Shown here piece after piece: positions 26,524-33,774 of a DNA stretch of 60,095 nt; positions within the stretch are counted from its first letter, which is position 1; each line of letters opens with the position of its first letter. This DNA comes from Microbacterium testaceum. Its GTDB lineage: Bacteria > Actinomycetota > Actinomycetes > Actinomycetales > Microbacteriaceae. The translations under genes and the position numbers were made by a program. The notes under the pieces were generated by a model. It was not told the origin of the DNA, searched no databases, and was given only the letters and a program-made list of their open reading frames with translations. The stretch spans positions 1-60,095 of the forward strand of contig NZ_LDRU01000026.1 in assembly GCF_001476285.1 (NCBI RefSeq). The letters run 5' to 3'.

Positions 26524-26578
26524 CGGTGTCCAAAACACCCGGACGCCTCAGAAATTCGTCCGGGTTTCTTGGACACTC
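26524..26578. repeat. Palindromic repeat copy E (type 2, degenerate)
   Basis: Arms 26524-26545 and 26557-26578 around an 11-base loop CCTCAGAAATT. The core GTGTCCAAAACACCCGGACG faces CGTCCGGGTTTCTTGGACAC; the outer two positions and two inner ones no longer pair. It lies between the divergent LLM 3 and small membrane protein genes. Confidence 0.8.
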
Positions 26579-26639
26579 GGTGGGTCTGAATAGCGCGGTC
26601 GCGCTTTCGTGCCGTCACGTGCTTCGGTACCGTCTCCCC

Positions 26640-26867
26640 ATGGGGAAAACAGTGGGGTTTGTTCTCGCAGGCGGTCTGCTGATCGCAGCGTTCCTCGCCT
26701 GGATGCTCCTCAAGGGGACGGACGCGGTCCAGGCCTGGCTCGAACCCAACCCCGTCCTCGGCTTCCTGGTCTGGGGTGTCGCGGTGCTGTGCGGCTTCGC
26801 GGGCGCGGCCCTCATCGCGCGCGTCGTCTTCCGTGGCGGACCCCGGACGACCGACGAGGCTCGCTGA
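26640..26867 (+). CDS. Small two-helix membrane protein, unknown function
   Basis: 75 residues. Two hydrophobic segments are clear (VGFVLAGGLLIAAFLAWMLL, about 5-24, and VLGFLVWGVAVLCGFAGAALIARVVF, about 43-68), with a polar tail. Codons end in G/C as in real genes of this genome. The ATG is inside CCCCATGGGG with no obvious ribosome site. I do not recognise a family. Confidence 0.65.
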   Translation: MGKTVGFVLAGGLLIAAFLAWMLLKGTDAVQAWLEPNPVLGFLVWGVAVLCGFAGAALIARVVFRGGPRTTDEAR

Positions 26868-27296
26868 CGCGCCTCGGCGCGGGAGGGCGAGCTTCGCGTC
26901 CGGCGTCGGGGCGTCGAGCGCCACGTCGAAGACGTCGGCGGTGCCGTCGCTCGTGAAGTTCGCGGCGCTGGTGGTGCTGTCACGGATGTGCACGCACGGG
27001 TCGGCGCCTGCCCCCACGGCCAGGGGAGGCCGCATCGTCACGGGCCGTCATCGCGGAACGCATGCGGGTCGAGCAGCGACGAAACGCGGTGCCGAACTCC
27101 GGAACAAGCGCCGTCTCCGGTCATTCCCATCCCGAAAAAACCGTCCGCCCGCCGATCTTTCCGGAGTTTCGCACACCGTGCCTGGCCCCCACGCCGCCGC
27201 AGGCGCCTCCGCGACGCACCCTGCTGCGGGATCGCGAAACAGAACCGCTATCCGCTCGACGTCGTATCGAAACACCCCGTCGTTCTACTGGACTGC
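26868..27296. other. 429-base intergenic region before the Nit1C-like cluster
   Basis: The left part (about 26875-27025) reads, on the minus strand, as roughly 45 codons that nearly all end in G or C (GADPCVHIRDS... to LALPRRG), without a start or stop that fits. It may be a gene remnant. The right part (27060-27296) has no coding signal and should carry the promoter for the radical SAM gene. GAAAC occurs twice there (about 27236 and 27269) but not with GlnR spacing. Confidence 0.45.
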
Positions 27297-28391
27297 ATGG
27301 ACAACGCTTCAGCGCTCGCACCCGCAGACCGTGACCGCGTTTCGACGCGTGTCAGCCTAGCCCTGCTCGGCGTCCGCAGCGACGCACCCGTGCGCCGCAC
27401 GGGCGGGGCCGGCCCCAGTGACGACGGTCACTTCGTCATCGACGGCGACGGGGCCGCGATCCCCCTGAACCCGAACAGTCCGTACGTGATCACCGCCTCC
27501 GGACGACTCACCCGTGACGGCGCCGATCTCGGTTTCGACGTCGCCCCGGTGGTTCGCCCGCGGTTCTACGACCTCGAGACCGCCGAGGGCGTCTCGTACG
27601 ACAAGATCGCGAAGCTGCACGGCAAGAACGTGCTCGCGACGACGGTCGTGCAGACGTGCGTGCGCTACGACGAGAGTGAGCGGTGCCGCTTCTGCGCGAT
27701 CGAGGCGTCGCTCGATGCGGGTACCACCATCGCGGTCAAGACGCCCGCGATGCTCGCCGAGGTCGCCGAGGCCGCGGTCCGCCTCGACGGCGTGACGCAC
27801 ATGGTCATGACGACGGGCACGTCGAACGGCTGGGACCGCGGTGCCAAGCACCTGGCCCGATGCGTCCGCGCGGTCAAGGCCGCCGTTCCCGAGCTCGAGA
27901 TCCAGGTGCAGTGCGAGCCGCCCGCCGACCTGCAGGCCATCACCGACCTGTACGACGCAGGCGCCCGGTCCATCGGCATCCATGTCGAGTCGATGGACGA
28001 CGAGGTGCGTCGGCGATGGATGCCAGGAAAATCCCGCGTGAGCATGGACGAGTACCGCGCCGCGTGGCGTGAAGCCGTGCGGGTGTTCGGTTGGAATCAG
28101 GTGTCGACCTACCTCATCGTGGGGATGGGGGAAGACCCCGACGAGGCGGTCGAGGGAGCCCGCGAACTCATCGACATGGGTGTCTACCCCTTCGTCGTGC
28201 CGTTCCGGCCGCTGAAGGGCACGCTCGCGACCGACGTCGACAAGGTCCCGGCGCCGCACCGCGCGGTCGTGGACGACATTACCTCTCGCGTGGCCGGGTT
28301 GCTGCACGCGGCCGGCATGCGCGGCGAGGACCAGCGCGCGGGCTGCGCCGCCTGCGGGGCGTGCAGCATCCTGAAGACGGCGGGCGCGTGA
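27297..28391 (+). CDS. MSMEG_0568 family radical SAM protein (Nit1C cluster)
   Basis: 364 residues from ATG 27297. The cluster-binding cysteines are C121, C130 and C133, a CX8CX2C spacing instead of the usual CX3CX2C. A second group, CX2CX2C (C350, C353, C356), sits at the C-terminus and may bind another Fe-S centre. MVMTTGTSNGWDRG and IQVQCEPPADLQAI follow the radical SAM barrel pattern. It belongs to the conserved Nit1 gene set of cyanobacteria and actinobacteria linked with nitrogen starvation and, in Pseudomonas, growth on cyanide. Its reaction is unknown. The stop overlaps the next ATG by one base. Confidence 0.92.
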   Translation: MDNASALAPADRDRVSTRVSLALLGVRSDAPVRRTGGAGPSDDGHFVIDGDGAAIPLNPNSPYVITASGRLTRDGADLGFDVAPVVRPRFYDLETAEGVSYDKIAKLHGKNVLATTVVQTCVRYDESERCRFCAIEASLDAGTTIAVKTPAMLAEVAEAAVRLDGVTHMVMTTGTSNGWDRGAKHLARCVRAVKAAVPELEIQVQCEPPADLQAITDLYDAGARSIGIHVESMDDEVRRRWMPGKSRVSMDEYRAAWREAVRVFGWNQVSTYLIVGMGEDPDEAVEGARELIDMGVYPFVVPFRPLKGTLATDVDKVPAPHRAVVDDITSRVAGLLHAAGMRGEDQRAGCAACGACSILKTAGA

Positions 28392-29782
28392 TGTTCGACG
28401 TTCCCGTGCTGACCGGGGCGCCCCGGCGGCAGGAGGCGCCGCCATGGGTGATCCGGGTGGCGGATGCCGCCGACATCGCCGCCTACCGCTCGATCCGGCG
28501 CGACGTGTTCGTCGACGAGCAAGGGCTGTTCGCCGGCACCGACCACGATGACATCGACGACGACCACCGCACCGTGGTGTTGGTTGCGGCCACCGCCACG
28601 GGCGATGTGCTCGGCGGGGTGCGCCTCGCCCCCGCCACCGCCCGAGACATCGGCTGGTGGACGGGCGGTCGGCTCGTCGTACGGCGCGGTGCCCGGCAGG
28701 CCGGCGGCATCGGCTCAGCGCTCGTGAAGGCCGCGTGTCGCGAGGCGGTGAGCCGGGGCGTGCTGCGCTTCGACGCGACGGTGCAGGAGCGCAACGAACC
28801 CCTGTTCCGCCACCTCGGCTGGGTGCGCGGGGGAGAGACCGCGATCGGCGGAGCCCCGCACGTGCGGATGCGCTGGCCCATCGAGCGCATCTCCGACCTC
28901 GTCGGGGCGATGAAGCTCCCCCTCGGCGACGTGCTCGCAGGCATCCGCGATGACCACCCCGAAGCCCTGGGCGGCGACGGCTGGGTGGGCGACGATGGCG
29001 CGCTGGTTTCGGGTACCGACGTGGTGGTCGCCACCGACGCGATCCTGCCCGCGCTCATCGACAAAGACCCCGAGTGGGCGGGCTGGTGCGGCGTGCTCGT
29101 CAACGTGAACGACCTGTCGGCGATGGGCGCGCGGGCGGTGGGACTGATGGATGCCGTGTCGGCTGCCACCCCGTCGGCGGTGCGCCGCATCGTCTCGGGG
29201 CTGCGCAGCGCTGCCGTGGCGTGGGACGTCCCGGTCCTCGGCGGGCATACACAGCTACGTGGGGCGGCGTCACTCGCGGTGACGGCCCTCGGGCGCACGA
29301 CGGCGCCGATCCCCGGCGGGGGCGGACGGGTCGGGCATCGGCTCGGTCTGACGGTCGACCTTCACGGCCGCTGGCGGCGCGGCTTCGAGGGGCGCCAGTG
29401 GGATTCGACCTCGACCCGCACGGGTGAGGAGCTCCGGCACCTCGCGGGCCTTCTCGCCGCGCACCGGCCGGCCGCGGCCAAGGACGTCAGCATGGCCGGC
29501 ATCGTCGGCACGGCGGCGATGCTCGCTGAGGCGTCGGGAACCGGCGCACTGATCGACGTGGCCGAGATCCCCGCGCCGCCCGACGTCGCCTTCGGCGACT
29601 GGCTGACCTGCTTCCCGGGGTTCGGCATGCTCACCGCCGAGGCTCCCGAGATCCCCTCGCCCCTCGCGCAGTCGGCCACCATCGGCGTGCTCAGCGCCGA
29701 GCCCGGCGTCGTGTTGCGCTGGCCCGACGGTGTCGAGACCCGCGCTCTCGACACGGATGCCACCGGGCTCGGCAAGGCGTAA
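28391..29782 (+). CDS. GNAT N-acetyltransferase / AIR synthase-like fusion (MSMEG_0567 / sll0787 type)
   Basis: 463 residues made of two domains that are separate genes in many other Nit1C clusters. Residues about 15-160 are a GNAT domain (AYRSIRRDVFVDEQGLF, then RRGARQAGGIGSALVKAACREA as acetyl-CoA loop). Residues about 165-460 resemble AIR synthase/PurM-like ATP-grasp-family proteins: VVATDAILPALIDKDPEWAGWCGVLVNVNDLSAMGARAVGLMDA, and later DVSMAGIVGTAAMLAEASG. Fusion implies the two activities act on one intermediate. The substrate is not known. It is followed by 105 non-coding bases. Confidence 0.9.
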   Translation: MFDVPVLTGAPRRQEAPPWVIRVADAADIAAYRSIRRDVFVDEQGLFAGTDHDDIDDDHRTVVLVAATATGDVLGGVRLAPATARDIGWWTGGRLVVRRGARQAGGIGSALVKAACREAVSRGVLRFDATVQERNEPLFRHLGWVRGGETAIGGAPHVRMRWPIERISDLVGAMKLPLGDVLAGIRDDHPEALGGDGWVGDDGALVSGTDVVVATDAILPALIDKDPEWAGWCGVLVNVNDLSAMGARAVGLMDAVSAATPSAVRRIVSGLRSAAVAWDVPVLGGHTQLRGAASLAVTALGRTTAPIPGGGGRVGHRLGLTVDLHGRWRRGFEGRQWDSTSTRTGEELRHLAGLLAAHRPAAAKDVSMAGIVGTAAMLAEASGTGALIDVAEIPAPPDVAFGDWLTCFPGFGMLTAEAPEIPSPLAQSATIGVLSAEPGVVLRWPDGVETRALDTDATGLGKA

Positions 29783-29800
29783 CGCAAGCTCATTCCCGTT

Positions 29801-29816
29801 GAAACCAATCCGAAAC
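29801..29816. promoter_or_regulatory. GlnR-like box GAAAC-N6-GAAAC
   Basis: GAAAC (29801-29805), six bases, GAAAC (29812-29816) matches the half-site spacing of actinobacterial GlnR boxes (gTnAC-N6-GaAAC), lacking the T of the first half. It lies 72 bases before the MSMEG_0572 gene, in the only sizeable gap within the Nit1C-like genes. Nitrogen control would fit the family's role. Confidence 0.4.
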
Positions 29817-29887
29817 ACACGGACGCGAGCCTGGTATCAGGCACACGCGCTCCATCCCCGGCTCCACCCGACGCGAAGGACACGACA

Positions 29888-30415
29888 ATGACCACCGACA
29901 TCGACGCTCAGATCGCCGAGAACATCGCGAAGTCCCTCGGCGAGGTTCCGCACCCGTCGCTTCCCAAGGGCAGCAACATCTATGGCTCCACCAAGCTGTT
30001 CCCCGACTTCCAGGCCGAGAACGGCGAGTCGTACTTCACGCTCATCCACGGCATCCCGCACGAGTCATCGGTGAGTTTCGTCGCGATCCTCCAGGCCACC
30101 CGCGCCCTGCGGAAGGGCTTCGAGTCGGCCATCTACCTGTACGGCCCGGGCACGCTCGCCGCCACGGCGAACCGTGGCTTCCCGACCACGGGCGACGCGG
30201 GCTTCCCGGGTGAGCTCAACATGAACAACTCGCTCGAGACGTTCATCAAGGAGGGCGGCACGGTCTACTGCTGCCGCTTCGGCCTGGCCCTGCACGGCAT
30301 CCGCGAAGAGGACCTCATCGAGGGCGTCATCCCCGCGCACCCGCTCGATGTGCAGGACGCCCTCATCTACTACGCGCGCAAGGGCGCCATCATCAACTCC
30401 ACGTACAACCTCTGA
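29888..30415 (+). CDS. MSMEG_0572/Sll0783 family nitrogen starvation response protein
   Basis: 175 residues, strongly patterned: KGSNIYGSTKLFPDFQAENGESYFTL, then FVAILQATRALRKGFESAIYLYGPGTLAATANRGFPTTG, and YCCRFGLALHGIREEDLIEGV near 130. This small protein accompanies Nit1 in nearly all such clusters (sll0783 in Synechocystis). Its biochemical role is not established; the fold resembles DsrE-like sulfur-relay proteins, and it has adjacent cysteines (YCC). A Shine-Dalgarno-like GCGAAGGACACGACA precedes ATG. The nitrilase gene follows eight bases later. Confidence 0.92.
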   Translation: MTTDIDAQIAENIAKSLGEVPHPSLPKGSNIYGSTKLFPDFQAENGESYFTLIHGIPHESSVSFVAILQATRALRKGFESAIYLYGPGTLAATANRGFPTTGDAGFPGELNMNNSLETFIKEGGTVYCCRFGLALHGIREEDLIEGVIPAHPLDVQDALIYYARKGAIINSTYNL

Positions 30416-30423
30416 GGCTCGCC

Positions 30424-31326
30424 ATGTCGATCACCGTTGCCTCCGTCTCGGCCAACTTCACGCGAGACCTGGAGCAGAATTACGCGCTCATCGCCGACCT
30501 GGTGGCCGAGGCGCGGGCCGCGGGGGTGTCGTTGCTGGCGTTCCCCGAGGCCGCGATCGGCGGGTACCTGTCGTCGCTCGGCAACCACGGCGACACGATC
30601 AAGACCACCACGAAGTCGATGCCGCCTGCCATCCGCCTCGACGGCCCCGAGATCGCCCGGGTGCAGGAGCTCGTGGGCGACATGATCGTCACGATCGGCT
30701 TCTGCGAGCTGGCCGACGACGGCGAGACCCGCTACAACGCGGCGGTGTGCCTGGACGGCGAGAACATCTACGGGTCCTACCGCAAGGTTCACCAGCCGCT
30801 CGGCGAGAACATGTCGTACTCTGCCGGCGACACCTACGAGGCGTTCGACACCCCCGTGGGGCGCGTCGGGATGCAGATCTGCTACGACAAGGCGTTCCCC
30901 GAGGCCGCGCGCATGCTCGCCCTCGACGGCGCCGAGATCGTGGTGAGCATGTCGGCCTGGCCCGCGGCCCGCACCGCCACCGCTGAGAATCTGCAGGACG
31001 ACCGGTGGACGTACCGGTTCAACCAGTTCGACATCGCGCGGGCGCTCGACAATCAGGTGTTCTGGATGGCATCCAATCAGTCGGGGACCTTCGGGTCGCT
31101 CCGCTACGTCGGCAATGCGAAGGTCGTGGATCCGGGCGGCAACATCCTCGCCACGACCCTGCTCGGCACGGGTCTCGCGATCGCCGAGATCGACATCGAA
31201 GAGACCTTCCGGGCGATGCGCGGGGGCATGTTCCATCTGCGTGACCGTCGCCCCGATGTCTACGGCCCGGTCGCCGAGACCGTCGGCGCGCACGTCGAGG
31301 GATGGAAGGAGTTGGCCCGTGCCTGA
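30424..31326 (+). CDS. nit1: Nit1 family nitrilase (Sll0784/MSMEG_0571-like)
   Basis: 300 residues of the carbon-nitrogen hydrolase fold with the whole catalytic triad: Glu42 (AFPEAAIGGYL), Lys121 (YRKVHQPLGE) and Cys153 (QICYDKAFPE). Nit1 enzymes are short nitrilases converting nitriles to carboxylic acid and ammonia; the physiological substrate is uncertain, and cyanide-derived nitriles have been proposed. It starts eight bases after the MSMEG_0572 gene and overlaps the MSMEG_0570 gene by eight bases. A degenerate paralogue lies 1.6 kb downstream. Confidence 0.94.
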   Translation: MSITVASVSANFTRDLEQNYALIADLVAEARAAGVSLLAFPEAAIGGYLSSLGNHGDTIKTTTKSMPPAIRLDGPEIARVQELVGDMIVTIGFCELADDGETRYNAAVCLDGENIYGSYRKVHQPLGENMSYSAGDTYEAFDTPVGRVGMQICYDKAFPEAARMLALDGAEIVVSMSAWPAARTATAENLQDDRWTYRFNQFDIARALDNQVFWMASNQSGTFGSLRYVGNAKVVDPGGNILATTLLGTGLAIAEIDIEETFRAMRGGMFHLRDRRPDVYGPVAETVGAHVEGWKELARA

Positions 31327-31618
31327 GATGCGCTTCGCCGTCCGCTGGCCCGACGGTGCCGAGACGTCGCACTACTCACCGAGCCTGGTGATGCACGACT
31401 ACCTCTCTACCGGCGGCCGCTACGGTGTGACCGACTTCGTCGAGCGCTCGCGTGAAGCTCTGGATGCCGCAGCCGAACGCGTGCGGGCCGCTTACGGCTT
31501 CGCGTGCACCTCCGCCATGGCATCCCGAGACGAGATCGTGCGGACCGCCGCCGCGTATGCCGAGGGAGAGGTCACCGTGCTGCGCATGGAGCCGCCCCTC
31601 CCCGCGAGGGCGTCGTGA
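31319..31618 (+). CDS. MSMEG_0570 family nitrogen starvation response protein
   Basis: 99 residues from GTG 31319, giving the N-terminus MPEMRFAVRWPDG. The family usually begins this way, which decides the start over the ATG at 31328. SPSLVMHDYLSTGGRYGVTDFVERSREAL follows. It is a small cytoplasmic protein of unknown function found only in Nit1-type clusters. The GTG lies before the nitrilase stop (eight-base overlap), and its own stop overlaps the flavoprotein's GTG, so both junctions are translationally coupled. Confidence 0.9.
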   Translation: MPEMRFAVRWPDGAETSHYSPSLVMHDYLSTGGRYGVTDFVERSREALDAAAERVRAAYGFACTSAMASRDEIVRTAAAYAEGEVTVLRMEPPLPARAS

Positions 31619-32871
31619 TCCCCGTCGAGCTGCGGGCGGGCGACCACTATCCCGCCGTGATCGTCGGTGGGGGACAGGCCGGGCTGTCGGTCAGCTGGCA
31701 CCTCGTCCAGGCCGGGGTGCGGCACGTGGTCATCGAGCGGGATTCGGCGGCGCACGAATGGCGCGACGGTCGCTGGGACAACTTCACGCTGGTGACGCCG
31801 AACTGGCACTGCCGGCTGCCCGGGTACGCCTACGACGGTCCCCACCCCGACGGGTTCATGACCCGCGACGAGGTCTACGCGTGGGTGCATGGCTATGCCG
31901 ACACCTTCGATGCGCCCCTCGCGGAGGGAGTCGAGGTGCGGCGGGTCGACCGCCGCGACGACGGGGTGTTCGTCGTGCAGACCAGTGCAGGAGAGATCAC
32001 CGCGGATGCCGTCACCTCGGCGACCGGGGGGTATCACCGCCCCATCACCCCGTCGTGGGCCGAGGACCTGCCCGCGCGCATCGTGCAGATGCACTCCCAC
32101 CACTACCGCAACGCGGGGCAGCTCCCGGGAACCGTGCTCGTGGTCGGCACGGGCCAGTCGGGCACCCAGATCGCCGAAGACCTCCACCTCGAGGGGCGAC
32201 AGGTGCACCTCGCGGTCGGCCGGGCACCGCGCGTCGCGCGGTTCTACCGCGGCCGCGACTGCATGACGTGGCTCGCCGACATGGGCGTCTACGACGTGCC
32301 GGTGGGGGAGCAGGCCGCGGCCAAACGCGCCGCGACCAACCACTACGTCACCGGGCGCGACGGGGGGCGTGACATCGATCTGCGGGCGTTCGCCGCCCAG
32401 GGGATGGGCCTGCACGGGCGAGCGATCGGCATCGTCGACGGCATCCTGGCGTTCGATGACACCCTGGCGTCCAACCTCGATCGTGCCGACTCGGTGGCCG
32501 AGTCGATCAAGAACGACATCGACGCCTACATCGAGCGCGAGGGGATCGACGCGCCGACCGAGGAGCGTTACCGACCGGTGTGGACGCCCGACGGGGGTCC
32601 GACGCACCTCGACCTCGACGAGATCGACGCGGTGGTCTGGGCCATCGGCTTCCGGGCCGACTGGTCGTGGCTCGGCGACCTCGACGTCCTCGACGCGGGC
32701 GGGCACCCCGTGCACGAGCGCGGCATGACCGCGGTACCGGGTTTCTCGTTCGTCGGTCTTCCCTGGCTGCACACGTGGGGCTCAGGGCGGTTCCACGCGA
32801 TCGCCCGGGATGCCGAGCACGTCGCGGCCGGAGTCGTCGAGGCGTCGCGCGGTGTCCTCGCGGTGCGCTGA
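31615..32871 (+). CDS. MSMEG_0569 family flavin-dependent oxidoreductase
   Basis: 418 residues from GTG 31615. A FAD Rossmann motif VIVGGGQAGLSVSWHL (about 15-30) is followed by WDNFTLVTPNWHCRLPGY, and an NAD(P)H motif VLVVGTGQSGTQIAEDL lies near 180. This layout is that of class B flavin monooxygenases, which oxygenate N, S or carbonyl carbon using NADPH. In the Nit1C gene set it is the oxidative step. The substrate is unknown. Its start overlaps the previous stop in GTGA. Confidence 0.92.
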   Translation: MIPVELRAGDHYPAVIVGGGQAGLSVSWHLVQAGVRHVVIERDSAAHEWRDGRWDNFTLVTPNWHCRLPGYAYDGPHPDGFMTRDEVYAWVHGYADTFDAPLAEGVEVRRVDRRDDGVFVVQTSAGEITADAVTSATGGYHRPITPSWAEDLPARIVQMHSHHYRNAGQLPGTVLVVGTGQSGTQIAEDLHLEGRQVHLAVGRAPRVARFYRGRDCMTWLADMGVYDVPVGEQAAAKRAATNHYVTGRDGGRDIDLRAFAAQGMGLHGRAIGIVDGILAFDDTLASNLDRADSVAESIKNDIDAYIEREGIDAPTEERYRPVWTPDGGPTHLDLDEIDAVVWAIGFRADWSWLGDLDVLDAGGHPVHERGMTAVPGFSFVGLPWLHTWGSGRFHAIARDAEHVAAGVVEASRGVLAVR

Positions 32872-32895
32872 TCGGCCACCGCGTACTCTCGGGGA

Positions 32896-33753
32896 ATGGC
32901 ATCCGTCACGATGGCTGCGGTGGCGGCCCACTTCGGTCGCGACGTCGAACGCACGCTCGCGAAGCTCCCCGGCATCGTCGAGGACGCACGCGGACGCGGG
33001 GTGAACCTCCTCGTGCTGCCGGACGCCACCATCGGCGGCTACCTGCTCGACCTGCACCACCCGGTGGAGGAGGGCGACGGCATCCCGCACTCCGTCGAGA
33101 TCGACGGGCCCGAGGTGGCGGCGATCATGCAGCTCGCGGGCGACATGACGGTGTGCTTCGGCATCGCCGAGCGAGCCGTCGAGAACGGCGAGGAGCGGCG
33201 CTACAACACCGCGGTGTGCGTGACCGGCGACGGCGTGCTCGGCGTGCACCGGAAGGTGCACCTGCCGCTGGGCGAGTCCGACGTCTACGCCGCGGGCGCC
33301 GACTTCCGTGCCTTCGACACCCCGGTGGGGCGGGTCGGCATGCTGATCGACTTCGATAAGACCTTCCCCGAAGCGGCGCGCTCGGTCGCCCTCGACGGCG
33401 CGCAGATCATCGCGTGCCTGAGCGCGTGGCCGGCGAGCGTCACCGACCGATCCGACCGCATCCGCAACGACCGTCAGGCGCACCTGTTCGACCTGTACGA
33501 CTGCGCGCGCGCGGCGGAGAACCAGGTCTACCTCGTGTCGTCGAACCAGACCGGCGTGCTCGGCGGGCTTCGGTTCCTCGGCCAGGCGAAGGTCGTCGAC
33601 CCCGCCGGTGAGATCATCGCGAAGACCTGGGCCAAGGGCGGGCTCGCCGTCGCCGAGGCCGACGTCGCCGCCCACATCGCGCGCGCTCGGCGCAAGCTCA
33701 ACCACCTGGCGCAGCGGGCGGAACACACCTACCGGCTCAGCGCCCCCGCGTGA
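32896..33753 (+). CDS. Degenerate nitrilase-fold paralogue (catalytic Glu and Cys replaced)
   Basis: 285 residues aligning along their length with the Nit1 enzyme encoded at 30424. The catalytic Glu is Asp43 (LPDATIGGYL), the Lys is kept (Lys120, HRKVHLPLGE), and the nucleophilic Cys is Asp152 (LIDFDKTFPE against QICYDKAFPE). The flanking DKxFPEAAR, SAWPA, NQ and AKVVDP segments are conserved, so the fold is intact. Nitrilase chemistry should be impossible. It may be a regulatory or structural partner of Nit1, or have a new activity. It starts 24 bases after the flavoprotein gene. Confidence 0.88.
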   Translation: MASVTMAAVAAHFGRDVERTLAKLPGIVEDARGRGVNLLVLPDATIGGYLLDLHHPVEEGDGIPHSVEIDGPEVAAIMQLAGDMTVCFGIAERAVENGEERRYNTAVCVTGDGVLGVHRKVHLPLGESDVYAAGADFRAFDTPVGRVGMLIDFDKTFPEAARSVALDGAQIIACLSAWPASVTDRSDRIRNDRQAHLFDLYDCARAAENQVYLVSSNQTGVLGGLRFLGQAKVVDPAGEIIAKTWAKGGLAVAEADVAAHIARARRKLNHLAQRAEHTYRLSAPA

Positions 33754-33774
33754 GCCGCCCCGGAAAGGACATCG

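Noticed and set aside
12329..26578. Palindromic repeats considered as a CRISPR array
   Set aside because: Copies are kilobases apart or separated by genes, are themselves long palindromes, and have no regular spacers or cas genes.
27230..27275. GAAAC pairs before the radical SAM gene as a GlnR box
   Set aside because: The two GAAAC words are more than 25 bases apart and the flanks do not supply a second half-site at the six-base spacing.
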